Of a stretch of 64,000 nucleotides of DNA, positions 45,737 to 54,355 are shown piece by piece. Source of the DNA: an uncultured Collinsella sp. (GTDB lineage: Bacteria > Actinomycetota > Coriobacteriia > Coriobacteriales > Coriobacteriaceae); the NCBI GenBank assembly GCA_900541045.1, contig UQID01000009.1, positions 1-64,000 of the forward strand, written 5' to 3'. The position numbers and the translations under genes were made by a program. The notes below the pieces were generated by a model. That model was not told the DNA's origin. It did not search any database and was given only the letters and a program-made list of their open reading frames with translations. Each line of letters begins with the position of its first letter. The first letter of the stretch is position 1.

Positions 45737-46441
45737 TCCGAAGGCGTTCCCGCTTGTGCTGGCTCCATCGCGACGATTGATTGCGGCTTGGCACAGTGCA
45801 GCGACATCGGGGGCATCGCCGCCTCTGTATGTCATGGCGAGCAAAGCGGCATCATAGATTTCATCATTGGTCACATCGGCGGCATCAATGGGGCAGAAGG
45901 CGAGAATCGAATCCTGTTCTGCAAGCTCGGCCAGATCGATCGTTTCACCCATGGCAAAGGCATCATCGAGGACGAGTGTGGCACTCGTGCATGGAATTTG
46001 ATAGATCGTGCCATCCGCAGCGATAGGGGAACCTGCTGCCTCGAGCGTGTATACACCTTGCGTGAGATTGATGCCAGAGCCATCGGAGGCGATGAACTCA
46101 ATCCTGTCGACCGTTATTCCGTCGATGGTCTTGCCCGTAATATGTATCGGAACGTGCGATGCCCCGTTATCGGTGTCCCAGCCCGCAGCCGCGACATCCA
46201 GCACAATGGCGTGCTCCGAATGGGCAGATATAAAGTGCGACAACACCCGCCGCAGATGAAGACCCATACAGCTACCGCCGACAATGCCAATTACCAGCAT
46301 GCAGACAAGAATGACCGCAACGTGGTTCCGAGGCTTTACCCGAAGCTCAGAATCAGCAGAGATGCCATTGACGGCAGCCCCGCACGCTGTGCAGTACCTC
46401 ACGCCATCGCGCAACTCAGCCCCACAATAAGGACAATTCAT
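45710..46441 (-). CDS. Zinc-ribbon membrane protein, paralogue of the 11619 gene
   Basis: This 243-residue protein has a zinc ribbon (C3, C6, C17, C20: MNCPYCG, YCTACG) and one membrane helix at about 41-61. It shares with the 11619-12815 protein the segment GWDTDNGASHVPIHITGK to SPIAADGTIYQI. It lacks the long coiled coil and C-terminal domain of that paralogue. Its C-terminus is encoded by repeat A3, so it may have been shortened by insertion of that element. The start at 46441 is chosen at the zinc ribbon; an in-frame ATG lies 18 bases upstream. GTTGCGCAAC lies 64 bp before the start. Confidence 0.7.
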   Translation of the reverse strand: MNCPYCGAELRDGVRYCTACGAAVNGISADSELRVKPRNHVAVILVCMLVIGIVGGSCMGLHLRRVLSHFISAHSEHAIVLDVAAAGWDTDNGASHVPIHITGKTIDGITVDRIEFIASDGSGINLTQGVYTLEAAGSPIAADGTIYQIPCTSATLVLDDAFAMGETIDLAELAEQDSILAFCPIDAADVTNDEIYDAALLAMTYRGGDAPDVAALCQAAINRRDGASTSGNAFGSCGEMRIN

Positions 46442-46504
46442 ACCGGCCCCCACAACCATAGACGTTCCTATCGAGGCCACTGTAAATCGACAATCCAAAT
46501 CCAA

Positions 46505-46514
46505 GTTGCGCAAC
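46505..46514. promoter_or_regulatory. GTTGCGCAAC palindrome upstream of the zinc-ribbon paralogue
   Basis: A perfect 10-bp palindrome lies 64 bp before the start of the minus-strand zinc-ribbon gene. The same core with two more paired bases (TGTTGCGCAACA) precedes its paralogue at 11496-11507. Confidence 0.35.
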
Positions 46515-46647
46515 AATTAAATCAAAGACGCGTCAAGCAAAAGTTTCTACCGGGAAAAGGGCCAATATCAGCAAAGTGCAATTCAGACCCCCCCAAGCAT
46601 GCATTTGCTGCACCTAATAGAAACGCGGCGACTCCTTGGTAGCGGCA

Positions 46648-46770
46648 GGCCGCGCACAGGGTTACCTCCCAAATCTTTCCGCAGGACGGAGGAGTCCCCG
46701 CAGCGCGAAGCGCACAGCGGGGGCTCCGACATGTCCGAGGACGATTTGGGAGGTAACCCTGTGCGCGGCC
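46648..46770. repeat. 123-bp element with perfect 28-bp inverted arms upstream of ftsE
   Basis: Arms 46648-46675 and 46743-46770 are exact complements over 28 bp (outer ends GGCCGCGCACAGGGTTACC). The 67-bp interior folds again: GGAGTCCCCGC pairs with GCGGGGGCTCC, and GGAC with GTCC. No ORF is inside. Only one copy is in the window. The ftsE start is 103 bp downstream. Confidence 0.8.
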
Positions 46771-46873
46771 GGTGAGACCAAAACCCCGCCATGCTTCTTA
46801 TGTGCAGCGAAGTTAATGCTGCTAAAATACAAAGCGCTCATGTAGTTTAAACGTACGACGATAAGGAGCACCA

Positions 46874-48094
46874 GTGGGTAACCACTTCCGTACCTCCGGT
46901 GCGGGCGATGACGCCCCCAAGACGCAGCCAGGCGCCGCGGGCACTCGTTTCGCCACCCCGGATTCAGAGGATCAGCTGTTTAGCCCGATCCCCGCACAGC
47001 CGGCAGATCAGGCACAGCCGGCATCAGATCCCTTTGCCTACAATCCCACCAATGATGTCGAGCTTTCCGAGGCCGCGGGTTTTGAGCCCGTGCAGAAGGT
47101 GACCGCTCGCGTGGATCAGCCCCAGGCGGACGCTGTCGCGCCGCAACCTGTCATGGCCGGTATTCCCGACCCCATGGTTCCTGCGACTCCGGCGCCACAG
47201 CCTGCGCAGTCCGGTCTTTTTGCCGGTATTCCCGATCCTACGCAGCCCGCGGCTCCCGTAGTCGAGAGCGATCAGGCCGCCGAGGTCGCAAGCCTCGACA
47301 ATGCGCTCAACAACCCCGACTTTACGTCGGTGTTTGCGCCCATCGATCCGCAGGCCAGCCGCAAGAAGATGGCCAAGCAGGCCGGTGTCGAGCCCGTCAT
47401 CCTCATGGAGCACGTCACCAAAATCTACCCGGCACAGCCCAACAAGCCCGCGCTCGACGACATCAACATCGAGATCTATCCTGGTGAGTTTGTCTTCCTG
47501 GTCGGTCACTCCGGCTCGGGTAAGACCACGCTGCTTTCGACGCTCAACCGCGACGTCAAGCCGACGAGCGGCCGCATTTTGGTCGCCGGCCAGGACCTCA
47601 TGAAGATCAAGAACCGCAAAGTTCCGTTCTTGCGTCGCCAGATCGGTGCCGTGTTCCAGGACTTTAAGCTCCTGCCGCAGAAGACCGCCTACGAAAACGT
47701 GGCGTTTGCCCTGCAGTGCATCGGCAAGCCCAAGGGCGTCATTCGCAGCCAGGTGCCCGAGGTGCTTCGCCTGGTCGGTCTGGCCGATCAGATGGACTCT
47801 CTGCCCGATCAGCTGTCCGGTGGCGAGCAGCAGCGTGTCGCCGTTGCCCGCGCTATGGTCAACCGTCCGCCGCTGCTTATCTGCGACGAGCCCACGGGCA
47901 ACCTCGACCCCGCGATTTCGCTGGGCATTATGAAGCTGCTCGAGCGCATTAACCGTACCGGCACCACCGTGATCGTCGCCACGCACGACCGCGAGATGGT
48001 CGATAGCATGCACCGTCGCGTGATCGCCCTCGAGGGCGGCCACGTAATCCGCGACCAGGAGAGGGGAGGTTACGGCAACTATGGCACCAACTAA
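46874..48094 (+). CDS. ftsE: Cell division ATP-binding protein FtsE with long N-terminal extension
   Basis: The ABC ATPase domain occupies residues about 174-406. It has Walker A GHSGSGKTTL at 211-220, a Q-loop in RRQIGAVFQDFKLLPQKTAYENVAFAL, signature LSGGEQQRVAVARA, and Walker B LLICDEPTGNLDP. The first roughly 173 residues are Pro/Ala/Gln/Asp-rich and disordered, with a repeated AGIPDP motif (95-100 and 117-122). Usual FtsE is about 220-230 aa, so the extension is exceptional. FtsEX sits at the divisome and controls peptidoglycan hydrolases. The GTG start follows AAGGAG, and ftsX overlaps the end by 14 bases. Confidence 0.92.
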   Translation: MGNHFRTSGAGDDAPKTQPGAAGTRFATPDSEDQLFSPIPAQPADQAQPASDPFAYNPTNDVELSEAAGFEPVQKVTARVDQPQADAVAPQPVMAGIPDPMVPATPAPQPAQSGLFAGIPDPTQPAAPVVESDQAAEVASLDNALNNPDFTSVFAPIDPQASRKKMAKQAGVEPVILMEHVTKIYPAQPNKPALDDINIEIYPGEFVFLVGHSGSGKTTLLSTLNRDVKPTSGRILVAGQDLMKIKNRKVPFLRRQIGAVFQDFKLLPQKTAYENVAFALQCIGKPKGVIRSQVPEVLRLVGLADQMDSLPDQLSGGEQQRVAVARAMVNRPPLLICDEPTGNLDPAISLGIMKLLERINRTGTTVIVATHDREMVDSMHRRVIALEGGHVIRDQERGGYGNYGTN

Positions 48095-49001
48095 CGTGGG
48101 CTATTCGCTCAAAGAGGCTATCAGCCACTTCTTCCGTAACTGGACCACCTCGCTCGGCGCCGTCATCACGATCTTCCTTTCGCTGTTTATCATCGGCCTG
48201 TTCATTATGGGTTCCGCGATGCTGAACTCCGTGATCGGTACCGTCGAGGATCAGGTTGTCATCAATGCCTTTATTAGCGATGACGCCGATCAGGCAGATG
48301 TTCAGGCCTTTGAGGCCGAGCTCAAGACGTGGAGCAACGTCAAGTCCGTGACCTATAAGGATAAGGACGACGCGCTGGCCGAGTACACGAGCAAGATGTC
48401 GGGCAACGCCGACGCCACCATGAGTGCGCTCGACGGCCAGAACCCGCTGCCCGCCTCGTTTGCGATTGAGATGGACGATCCGTCTCAGGTCGAGAGCACG
48501 GCCAAGAAGCTCAAGAAGAACGCCGACTTCCAAAAGATCGCGGACGACGGCGACGTCAACGCGAGCGTGCTGTATGGCCAGGAGGAAGTGAGCCGCCTGT
48601 TCCAGGTGACCAACTACATTCGTATCGCCGCCGTGGTGCTCGTCGGCCTGCTGACCTTTATCGCGTTCATCTTTATCAACAACACGATTCGCCTGTCCAT
48701 TACGGCGCGTCGTCGCGAGATTGCGATTATGCGCCTGGTGGGCGCCAGCAACGGCTTCATTCGCGGGCCGTTCATTACCGAGGGCGTGTTGCAGGCCATT
48801 CTGGGCTCGCTGCTTTCCATCGGTGTTTTGGAGCTGCTGCGCAATCTGATGATTCCGCGCCTGCAGGCGAGCGTCGGCTGGATGTCGTTTGCGCTGCCGA
48901 TGCAGTACTATCTGGTGACCTACGCCGCACTGATTCTTGTCGGCGTGCTCATCGGCCTCTTTGGCTCTGCCATCGCCATGCGCCGTTATCTGCGCGTGTA
49001 G
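48081..49001 (+). CDS. ftsX: Cell division protein FtsX
   Basis: This 306-residue permease-like protein has a membrane helix at about 22-45 and an extracellular domain (residues about 50-170). Three further helices lie in the C-terminal half (IRIAAVVLVGLLTFIAFIFINNTIRLSITARRREIAIMRLVGASNGFIRGPF). This is the standard FtsX topology. It anchors FtsE at the septum and passes the ATPase signal to cell wall hydrolases. Its start overlaps the end of ftsE, so the pair is translationally coupled. Confidence 0.94.
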   Translation: MAPTNVGYSLKEAISHFFRNWTTSLGAVITIFLSLFIIGLFIMGSAMLNSVIGTVEDQVVINAFISDDADQADVQAFEAELKTWSNVKSVTYKDKDDALAEYTSKMSGNADATMSALDGQNPLPASFAIEMDDPSQVESTAKKLKKNADFQKIADDGDVNASVLYGQEEVSRLFQVTNYIRIAAVVLVGLLTFIAFIFINNTIRLSITARRREIAIMRLVGASNGFIRGPFITEGVLQAILGSLLSIGVLELLRNLMIPRLQASVGWMSFALPMQYYLVTYAALILVGVLIGLFGSAIAMRRYLRV

Positions 49002-49025
49002 GTATGCTTGGAATTCGTTCCTTCC

Positions 49026-49059
49026 AACGGGTCGTTCCTTTTGGGACGGCCCGTTTTTT
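49026..49059 (+). terminator. Intrinsic terminator of ftsEX
   Basis: AACGGGTCGTTCC (49026-49038) pairs with GGGACGGCCCGTT (49043-49055), with two G-U pairs and a TTTT loop, then more T residues. The first base of hairpin pair B2 is the last T of the tract. Confidence 0.92.
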
Positions 49060-49143
49060 GATCCCTAGGGGACGGAGGAAAACGGATCACTCGAATAGAC
49101 CGACCCCCTAAGTGATCCGTTTTCCTCCGTCCCCTAGGGATCA
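49059..49143. repeat. 85-bp inverted pair of 31-nt hairpins, copy B2
   Basis: Units 49059-49089 (plus) and 49113-49143 (minus) are identical 31-mers. The pair CTAGGGG/CCCCTAG replaces CTTGGGG/CCCCAAG of B1, so a T-A pair is swapped for A-T. The 23-bp centre matches the B1 centre only when reversed (shared AGGGGGTCGGT), so the element sits in the opposite orientation. Confidence 0.9.
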
Positions 49144-49193
49144 TTTGGGTAGACTCTTGGGGTGTAAACGGCTATCGATAGTAAGGAGGCGCC

Positions 49194-51329
49194 ATGGGGC
49201 GCAATAACAAACATAAGCGTGGAGCTCGCAATAAACGCGGGCCGGTGCGCAGCGAGCGTCGTCCAAGCATGACTGGCCGCGTGCAGCTCCATGAGCACAG
49301 TGCCTATGTCATAACCGAAAACGGCGACTACAAGGTCATGGGCCGCGGCAAGCGCGAGATCATGGATGGCGATACCGTTGCCGTGAGCATTAAGAACAGC
49401 CCGCATGGTGAGCGTCGCGCCGTGATTGAGGGCGTCATCGAGCGTGCCGCCATCAGCGTGGTGGGCACGTATCAGACGGCCGGCCCGCTTGGTGTGATCG
49501 AGCCGCTCGATTCGCGTCTCAAAGCCGATTTCTTTATTTTGCCCGAGGACACTTCGGCGGAGCGCCTGGGCGTGCGTCCTGGCGATGTCGTCGTCGCGCG
49601 CATCCTAACGTATCCGACGCGTCTGGAATCGGGCACGGTGACGATCGATCGCCGCATTGGCGGCGATGACGCGCCCGATTTGGGTGTTCAGTATGTGATG
49701 GCGCGTTATGGCTATACCGACAGCTATCCCGAGGCCGCACTTGCCGAGGCCGAGGCGCTTACGCTCGATGTGACCGCAGCGCTTAAAGACCCGCTTCGTC
49801 GTGACCTGCGCGATCGTTTTGTCATCACCATCGACCCGGTTGATGCGCGCGACTTTGACGATGCCATCTCGCTCGAGCGCACGCCCGAGGGCGGCTATAA
49901 GCTGGGCGTGCATATCGCCGACGTTTCGCACTATGTTGCCTGGGACGGGCATATCGACCTGGAGGCCCGCCATCGCACGACGTCGGTGTACCTTGCCGAT
50001 CGCGTGCTTCCCATGCTGCCCGAGCGCCTGTCTAATGACCTGTGTTCCCTGCGCCCCGATGAGGATCGCCTGGCGTTTACCGTCGACATCGAGCTCGACG
50101 CGCAGGGCCGTGTGCGTCATTATGATCCCTATCCCAGTGTGATTCGCTCGCGTGTGCGTATGGACTATGACGGTGCCGAGGCGCTGCTGGTGCGTGCCGG
50201 CGCAGTTGAGTATTCCGTGTTGGAGGGCGCTGCGGAGGATGTCGCTGTGGCCGAAGCCTCGCGCGAAAAAGCGCTTGAGCGCGGGCTTGCGTGCGAGGAC
50301 ACTGCTCACAGCTGTAACGTTGACCTGGCCGATTTCCTGGTCGCCGCAAACGAACTCGCGGAGCTTCGGCGTCGCATACGTCGCGCACGCGGTTCGGTCG
50401 ACTTTGATACGGCCGAGATTCGCGCGCTGCTGGATGAGGACGGCGTGCCTGTGCAGATTGTGGCACGCGAGCGTTCCTGCGCAACCTCGCTTATCGAGGA
50501 GGCAATGCTGCTGGCTAACGAGTGCGTGGCCGAGTGGCTGGCCGACCGCGATATCGAGGCGTGCTATCGTGTGCATGATGACCCCAGCCCCGACAGCCTA
50601 CACGGTGCTGCTGTGGCGCTGACGCAGCTCGGCATCATCGATGATCGCCGTGCGGCGGGTATTGCCCTGGGAAGTCCTGATGAGTTGCAGGCGACGGTTG
50701 ACGCCGCTGCCGGCACGGCTAACGCGCCACTCGTCAACACGCTCCTTTTGCGAAGTATGCAGCGTGCGTTGTATAAGCCTCGCAACGAGGGCCACTTTGC
50801 GCTCGCTGCGTCGCGCTACTGCCACTTTACAAGCCCCATTCGCCGTTATCCCGATCTGGTGGTGCATCGCGTACTCAAGCTGCAGCTGGCATACGAGCAG
50901 CTGGGTGGAAAAGACGCCTTGGTGCGTACGCCGAGGCTGATCGGAAAAGGCCGAGAGTCGCTTCCGCGCATCCTGCCGCAAATCTGCCGCGCGTGCAGCG
51001 ATGCCGAGCGTGCGGCCGACGCTGCCAGCCATGCGACGCAAAAAATCAAGATTGCGCAGTACTACGAGGATCGCCTGGGCGAGCGCTATGCCGGAACGGT
51101 CTCATGGGTCAGCAGCATGGGGCTATTTGTGCGCCTTGATCTAACGCAGGTCGAGGGACTGGTTTCCATTAAGAGTTTGGGTAACGAGTGGTTTGAGTTT
51201 GACGAGGACGCGCTCACGTTGACGGGTGCCGACACGGGGCGTCGTTTTGAGTTGGGGCAGCGCGTGATTATCGAGGTCTCGCGCGTCAACACTACTCGCG
51301 GACATTTGGACTTTAAGCTCATTCATTAA
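49194..51329 (+). CDS. rnr: Ribonuclease R
   Basis: This 711-residue RNase II/R family 3'-5' exonuclease has a basic N-terminus, cold-shock-like domains, and the RNB catalytic centre TIDPVDARDFDDAISLER (Asp ligands). CHFTSPIRRYPDLVVHR and a C-terminal S1 domain (GERYAGTVSWVSSMGLFVRL) follow. It degrades structured RNA and works with SmpB-tmRNA in quality control; smpB is in this window at 59326. The ATG follows AAGGAGG. Confidence 0.94.
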   Translation: MGRNNKHKRGARNKRGPVRSERRPSMTGRVQLHEHSAYVITENGDYKVMGRGKREIMDGDTVAVSIKNSPHGERRAVIEGVIERAAISVVGTYQTAGPLGVIEPLDSRLKADFFILPEDTSAERLGVRPGDVVVARILTYPTRLESGTVTIDRRIGGDDAPDLGVQYVMARYGYTDSYPEAALAEAEALTLDVTAALKDPLRRDLRDRFVITIDPVDARDFDDAISLERTPEGGYKLGVHIADVSHYVAWDGHIDLEARHRTTSVYLADRVLPMLPERLSNDLCSLRPDEDRLAFTVDIELDAQGRVRHYDPYPSVIRSRVRMDYDGAEALLVRAGAVEYSVLEGAAEDVAVAEASREKALERGLACEDTAHSCNVDLADFLVAANELAELRRRIRRARGSVDFDTAEIRALLDEDGVPVQIVARERSCATSLIEEAMLLANECVAEWLADRDIEACYRVHDDPSPDSLHGAAVALTQLGIIDDRRAAGIALGSPDELQATVDAAAGTANAPLVNTLLLRSMQRALYKPRNEGHFALAASRYCHFTSPIRRYPDLVVHRVLKLQLAYEQLGGKDALVRTPRLIGKGRESLPRILPQICRACSDAERAADAASHATQKIKIAQYYEDRLGERYAGTVSWVSSMGLFVRLDLTQVEGLVSIKSLGNEWFEFDEDALTLTGADTGRRFELGQRVIIEVSRVNTTRGHLDFKLIH

Positions 51330-51358
51330 CCGGCACGGAGTGAGTATCGGCAGAGCGT

Positions 51359-51388
51359 AGAGGGCGGTCTTTCGGGGCCGCCCTCTTT
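51359..51388 (+). terminator. Intrinsic terminator of rnr
   Basis: AGAGGGCGG (51359-51367) pairs with CCGCCCTCT (51378-51386), then TTT. It lies 30 bp after the stop. Confidence 0.85.
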
Positions 51389-51453
51389 GCGTGTCTCTTG
51401 ATTACCCTGCCATGAGCTCGGCCGCTTCTTCATATGCTTTTGGGAGATAGGAC

Positions 51454-51484
51454 CTACCAAAACAAACCTGTCCCTATTTGGCAG
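51454..51484 (-). repeat. 31-nt RGGGAC hairpin, single copy D2
   Basis: On the minus strand the unit has stem CTGCCAA/TTGGTAG (one G-U) and a loop with AT-AGGGAC-A-GGTT-TGTT. It is the closest relative of D1 (38370-38400). It ends 23 bp before the GTG of the serine recombinase gene. Confidence 0.8.
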
Positions 51485-51507
51485 GTTTACGAGAGAGCGG
51501 GGATGTT

Positions 51508-52113
51508 GTGGCAACGGTATATGGGTATGCGCGAGTGAGCTCGCGCGATCAAAATTTGAATCGCCAGTTGGATGCGCTGAGCGCCTATGGCGTGGAGCCG
51601 GCGAATGTCTTTGCCGACCGTGCGAGCGGTAAGGACTTTGATCGCCCGCGGTATCGGGAATTGCTTCATGTCTTGGCTTCCGGCGACGTGTTGGTGGTGC
51701 TTTCCATCGATCGGCTGGGTCGAAACTACAGCGAGATACTCGAGGAATGGCGTCGTATAACCAAGGAACTTGGTGCGGCCATCGTTGTGCTGGACATGCC
51801 GTTGCTCGATACGCGTGCGAGAGATTGCGGCGGATCGGATGTGACCAGCACGCTGATCGCCGATATCGTTTTACAGCTGTTGAGCTATGTGGCGCAGGTG
51901 GAACGAGAGAACATCCACCGTCGTCAGGCGGAGGGAATCGCGGCGGCGCGGCCGCGCGGCGTGCGTTTTGGTCGACCCCGCAAGCCGTGCCCTCCGCAAT
52001 TTGAACGAGTGCGCGATATCTATGAGGCGGGCAATATTACCCGGAGTCAGGCGGCAAAGCGCCTAGGTGTGTGCGTGGGGACCTTCGATCGCTGGATGCG
52101 CGAGACGGAGTAG
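51508..52113 (+). CDS. Small serine recombinase (resolvase/invertase type)
   Basis: This 201-residue serine recombinase has the catalytic serine in YARVSSRDQNLNRQLDAL (near residue 10). The arginine-rich active site segment is LSIDRLGRNYSEILEEW. It ends with a resolvase HTH (RDIYEAGNITRSQAAKRLGVCVGTFDRWM). These enzymes resolve or invert DNA between short sites. No transposase, plasmid genes or invertible gene are nearby. The GTG at 51508 after GAGCGGGGA is preferred; an in-frame TTG at 51478 would start inside hairpin D2. Confidence 0.85.
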   Translation: MATVYGYARVSSRDQNLNRQLDALSAYGVEPANVFADRASGKDFDRPRYRELLHVLASGDVLVVLSIDRLGRNYSEILEEWRRITKELGAAIVVLDMPLLDTRARDCGGSDVTSTLIADIVLQLLSYVAQVERENIHRRQAEGIAAARPRGVRFGRPRKPCPPQFERVRDIYEAGNITRSQAAKRLGVCVGTFDRWMRETE

Positions 52114-52389
52114 GGGAGCCGGGGATGCGGACTCAGCGACTACCGCCGCCCATCCCGACCCGCTTGCCCCCGTTCGCATATGGATGGGCACCAACATCCG
52201 TCGTGTCGCCCATACCGTAGAGTTCTTCTTTGTTGGGCTGTTTGTCTCGTTGGCGGCGGTGTGCTTGGATAAGCGCACGACCCGTCCCATTGGCGCCCAC
52301 GCGAGACGCTGTTAACAACCCTGTTACGAATAATGCGACCTTGATGAATCATTTTGTGTCGCGCGTATTTCCGAGCGGTCGGATTTGAG
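52114..52389. other. Intergenic region after the recombinase
   Basis: No gene is convincing here on either strand. Base composition falls towards the right. No inverted-repeat family member is seen. Confidence 0.4.
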
Positions 52390-52416
52390 GGGCGAGCGGT
52401 AGAACGCTCGCCCTTT
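52390..52416 (+). terminator. Intrinsic terminator-like hairpin
   Basis: GGGCGAGCG (52390-52398) pairs with CGCTCGCCC (52405-52413), then TTT. It is 276 bp after the recombinase and 97 bp before the MurR-type gene, so it could insulate the latter. Confidence 0.65.
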
Positions 52417-52512
52417 GTGCGCCACGATGCGGCACAATGTACCGCAAAAGCTGTTTGTATCCGGTACGAATCGTTCGTTGGTCTTTAATTCTTCTCAACG
52501 GAGGTGTTTGAG

Positions 52513-53364
52513 ATGGCAAACGGATTGCTTTTGCGGCTTCGCGAGCGTGAGCTCAGCGCGAGCCCGGCGGAACGCAATGTCATCGCATATGTAAGCGCTC
52601 ATCCGCACGAGGTGGTCGGGCTGTCCGTCCGCGGTCTTGCCGATGTCACGTTCTCCTCGCCCTCGAGCATTTTGCGCTTTTGCAAGCGTTTGGGTTTTGC
52701 GGGCTACAAGGAGTTCCAGCGCGAACTGATTGCCGAGCTGGCGCTCTTAGGTGACAAGAAAGACATAGCCCTCGAGGACATCTCCATGGATGACAGCGTC
52801 GAACGTATCGTGGGGAAGGTGATGAAAAGCAACGTGCGCACGATCGAGGCGACGGCGCGAACGCTCGATTACACCGTCTTGGAGCGATGCGCGGCCCGTC
52901 TTAAGCGGGCGCGCGCGGTCAATCTGTTCGGTATTGGTGCCTCTCGTTTGGTCGCGCACGACCTGGCGCAAAAGCTCATGCGTGTCGACAAAGAGTGCCA
53001 TCTGTACGACGACTGGCATGATCAGCTCTTATGTGCCAAGAACATGCATGAGGGCGATATGGCAATCGCCTTTAGCTACTCGGGCTTGACGCAAGAGGTG
53101 CTGGACTGCACCGCCGAGGCTCAACGTCACAACTGTCCCGTTGTGGCCGTTACCAAAGTAGATGGATCATCCAAGCTTGCCACCATGGCCGATGCCGTGC
53201 TCGGCGTCGCTGCGAGTGAACCCTTGGTCCGCAGCGGTGCCATGGCTTCGCGTATGGCCCAGCTTATGGTTGTCGATGCCCTGTACGCTGCTTACGTTGC
53301 CAGCGACTACGAACGGGCGACGCATGTCATAAAGCAAAACTACATCGAGAAACAGGAAAGATGA
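52513..53364 (+). CDS. murR: MurR/RpiR family regulator of MurNAc use
   Basis: This 283-residue protein has an N-terminal RpiR HTH (SASPAERNVIAYVSAHPHEVVGLSVRGLADVTFSSPSSILRFCKRLGFAGYKEFQREL). A SIS sugar-phosphate-binding domain follows (RARAVNLFGIGASRLVAHDLAQKLMRV, AIAFSYSGLTQEVLDCT, VVAVTK). MurR of E. coli senses MurNAc-6-phosphate. Position directly before murQ and murP supports the same role. The ATG at 52513 with GGAGG is chosen over an in-frame GTG nine bases upstream. Confidence 0.88.
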   Translation: MANGLLLRLRERELSASPAERNVIAYVSAHPHEVVGLSVRGLADVTFSSPSSILRFCKRLGFAGYKEFQRELIAELALLGDKKDIALEDISMDDSVERIVGKVMKSNVRTIEATARTLDYTVLERCAARLKRARAVNLFGIGASRLVAHDLAQKLMRVDKECHLYDDWHDQLLCAKNMHEGDMAIAFSYSGLTQEVLDCTAEAQRHNCPVVAVTKVDGSSKLATMADAVLGVAASEPLVRSGAMASRMAQLMVVDALYAAYVASDYERATHVIKQNYIEKQER

Positions 53365-53374
53365 GGTGAATGAA

Positions 53375-54298
<924 letters not shown>

Positions 54299-54355
54299 GT
54301 GCGCGGCGTGAGCTGATATGACATCCAGACGAGATACCCAATACAAGGAGGAGTT

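Noticed and set aside
51478..51507. TTG start of the serine recombinase inside hairpin D2
   Set aside because: The catalytic N-terminus begins only after the GTG at 51508, which has a purine-rich ribosome-binding region.
52067..52352. Small overlapping frames after the recombinase gene
   Set aside because: They overlap on both strands, have no ribosome-binding site or conserved motif, and fit chance open frames in GC-rich DNA.
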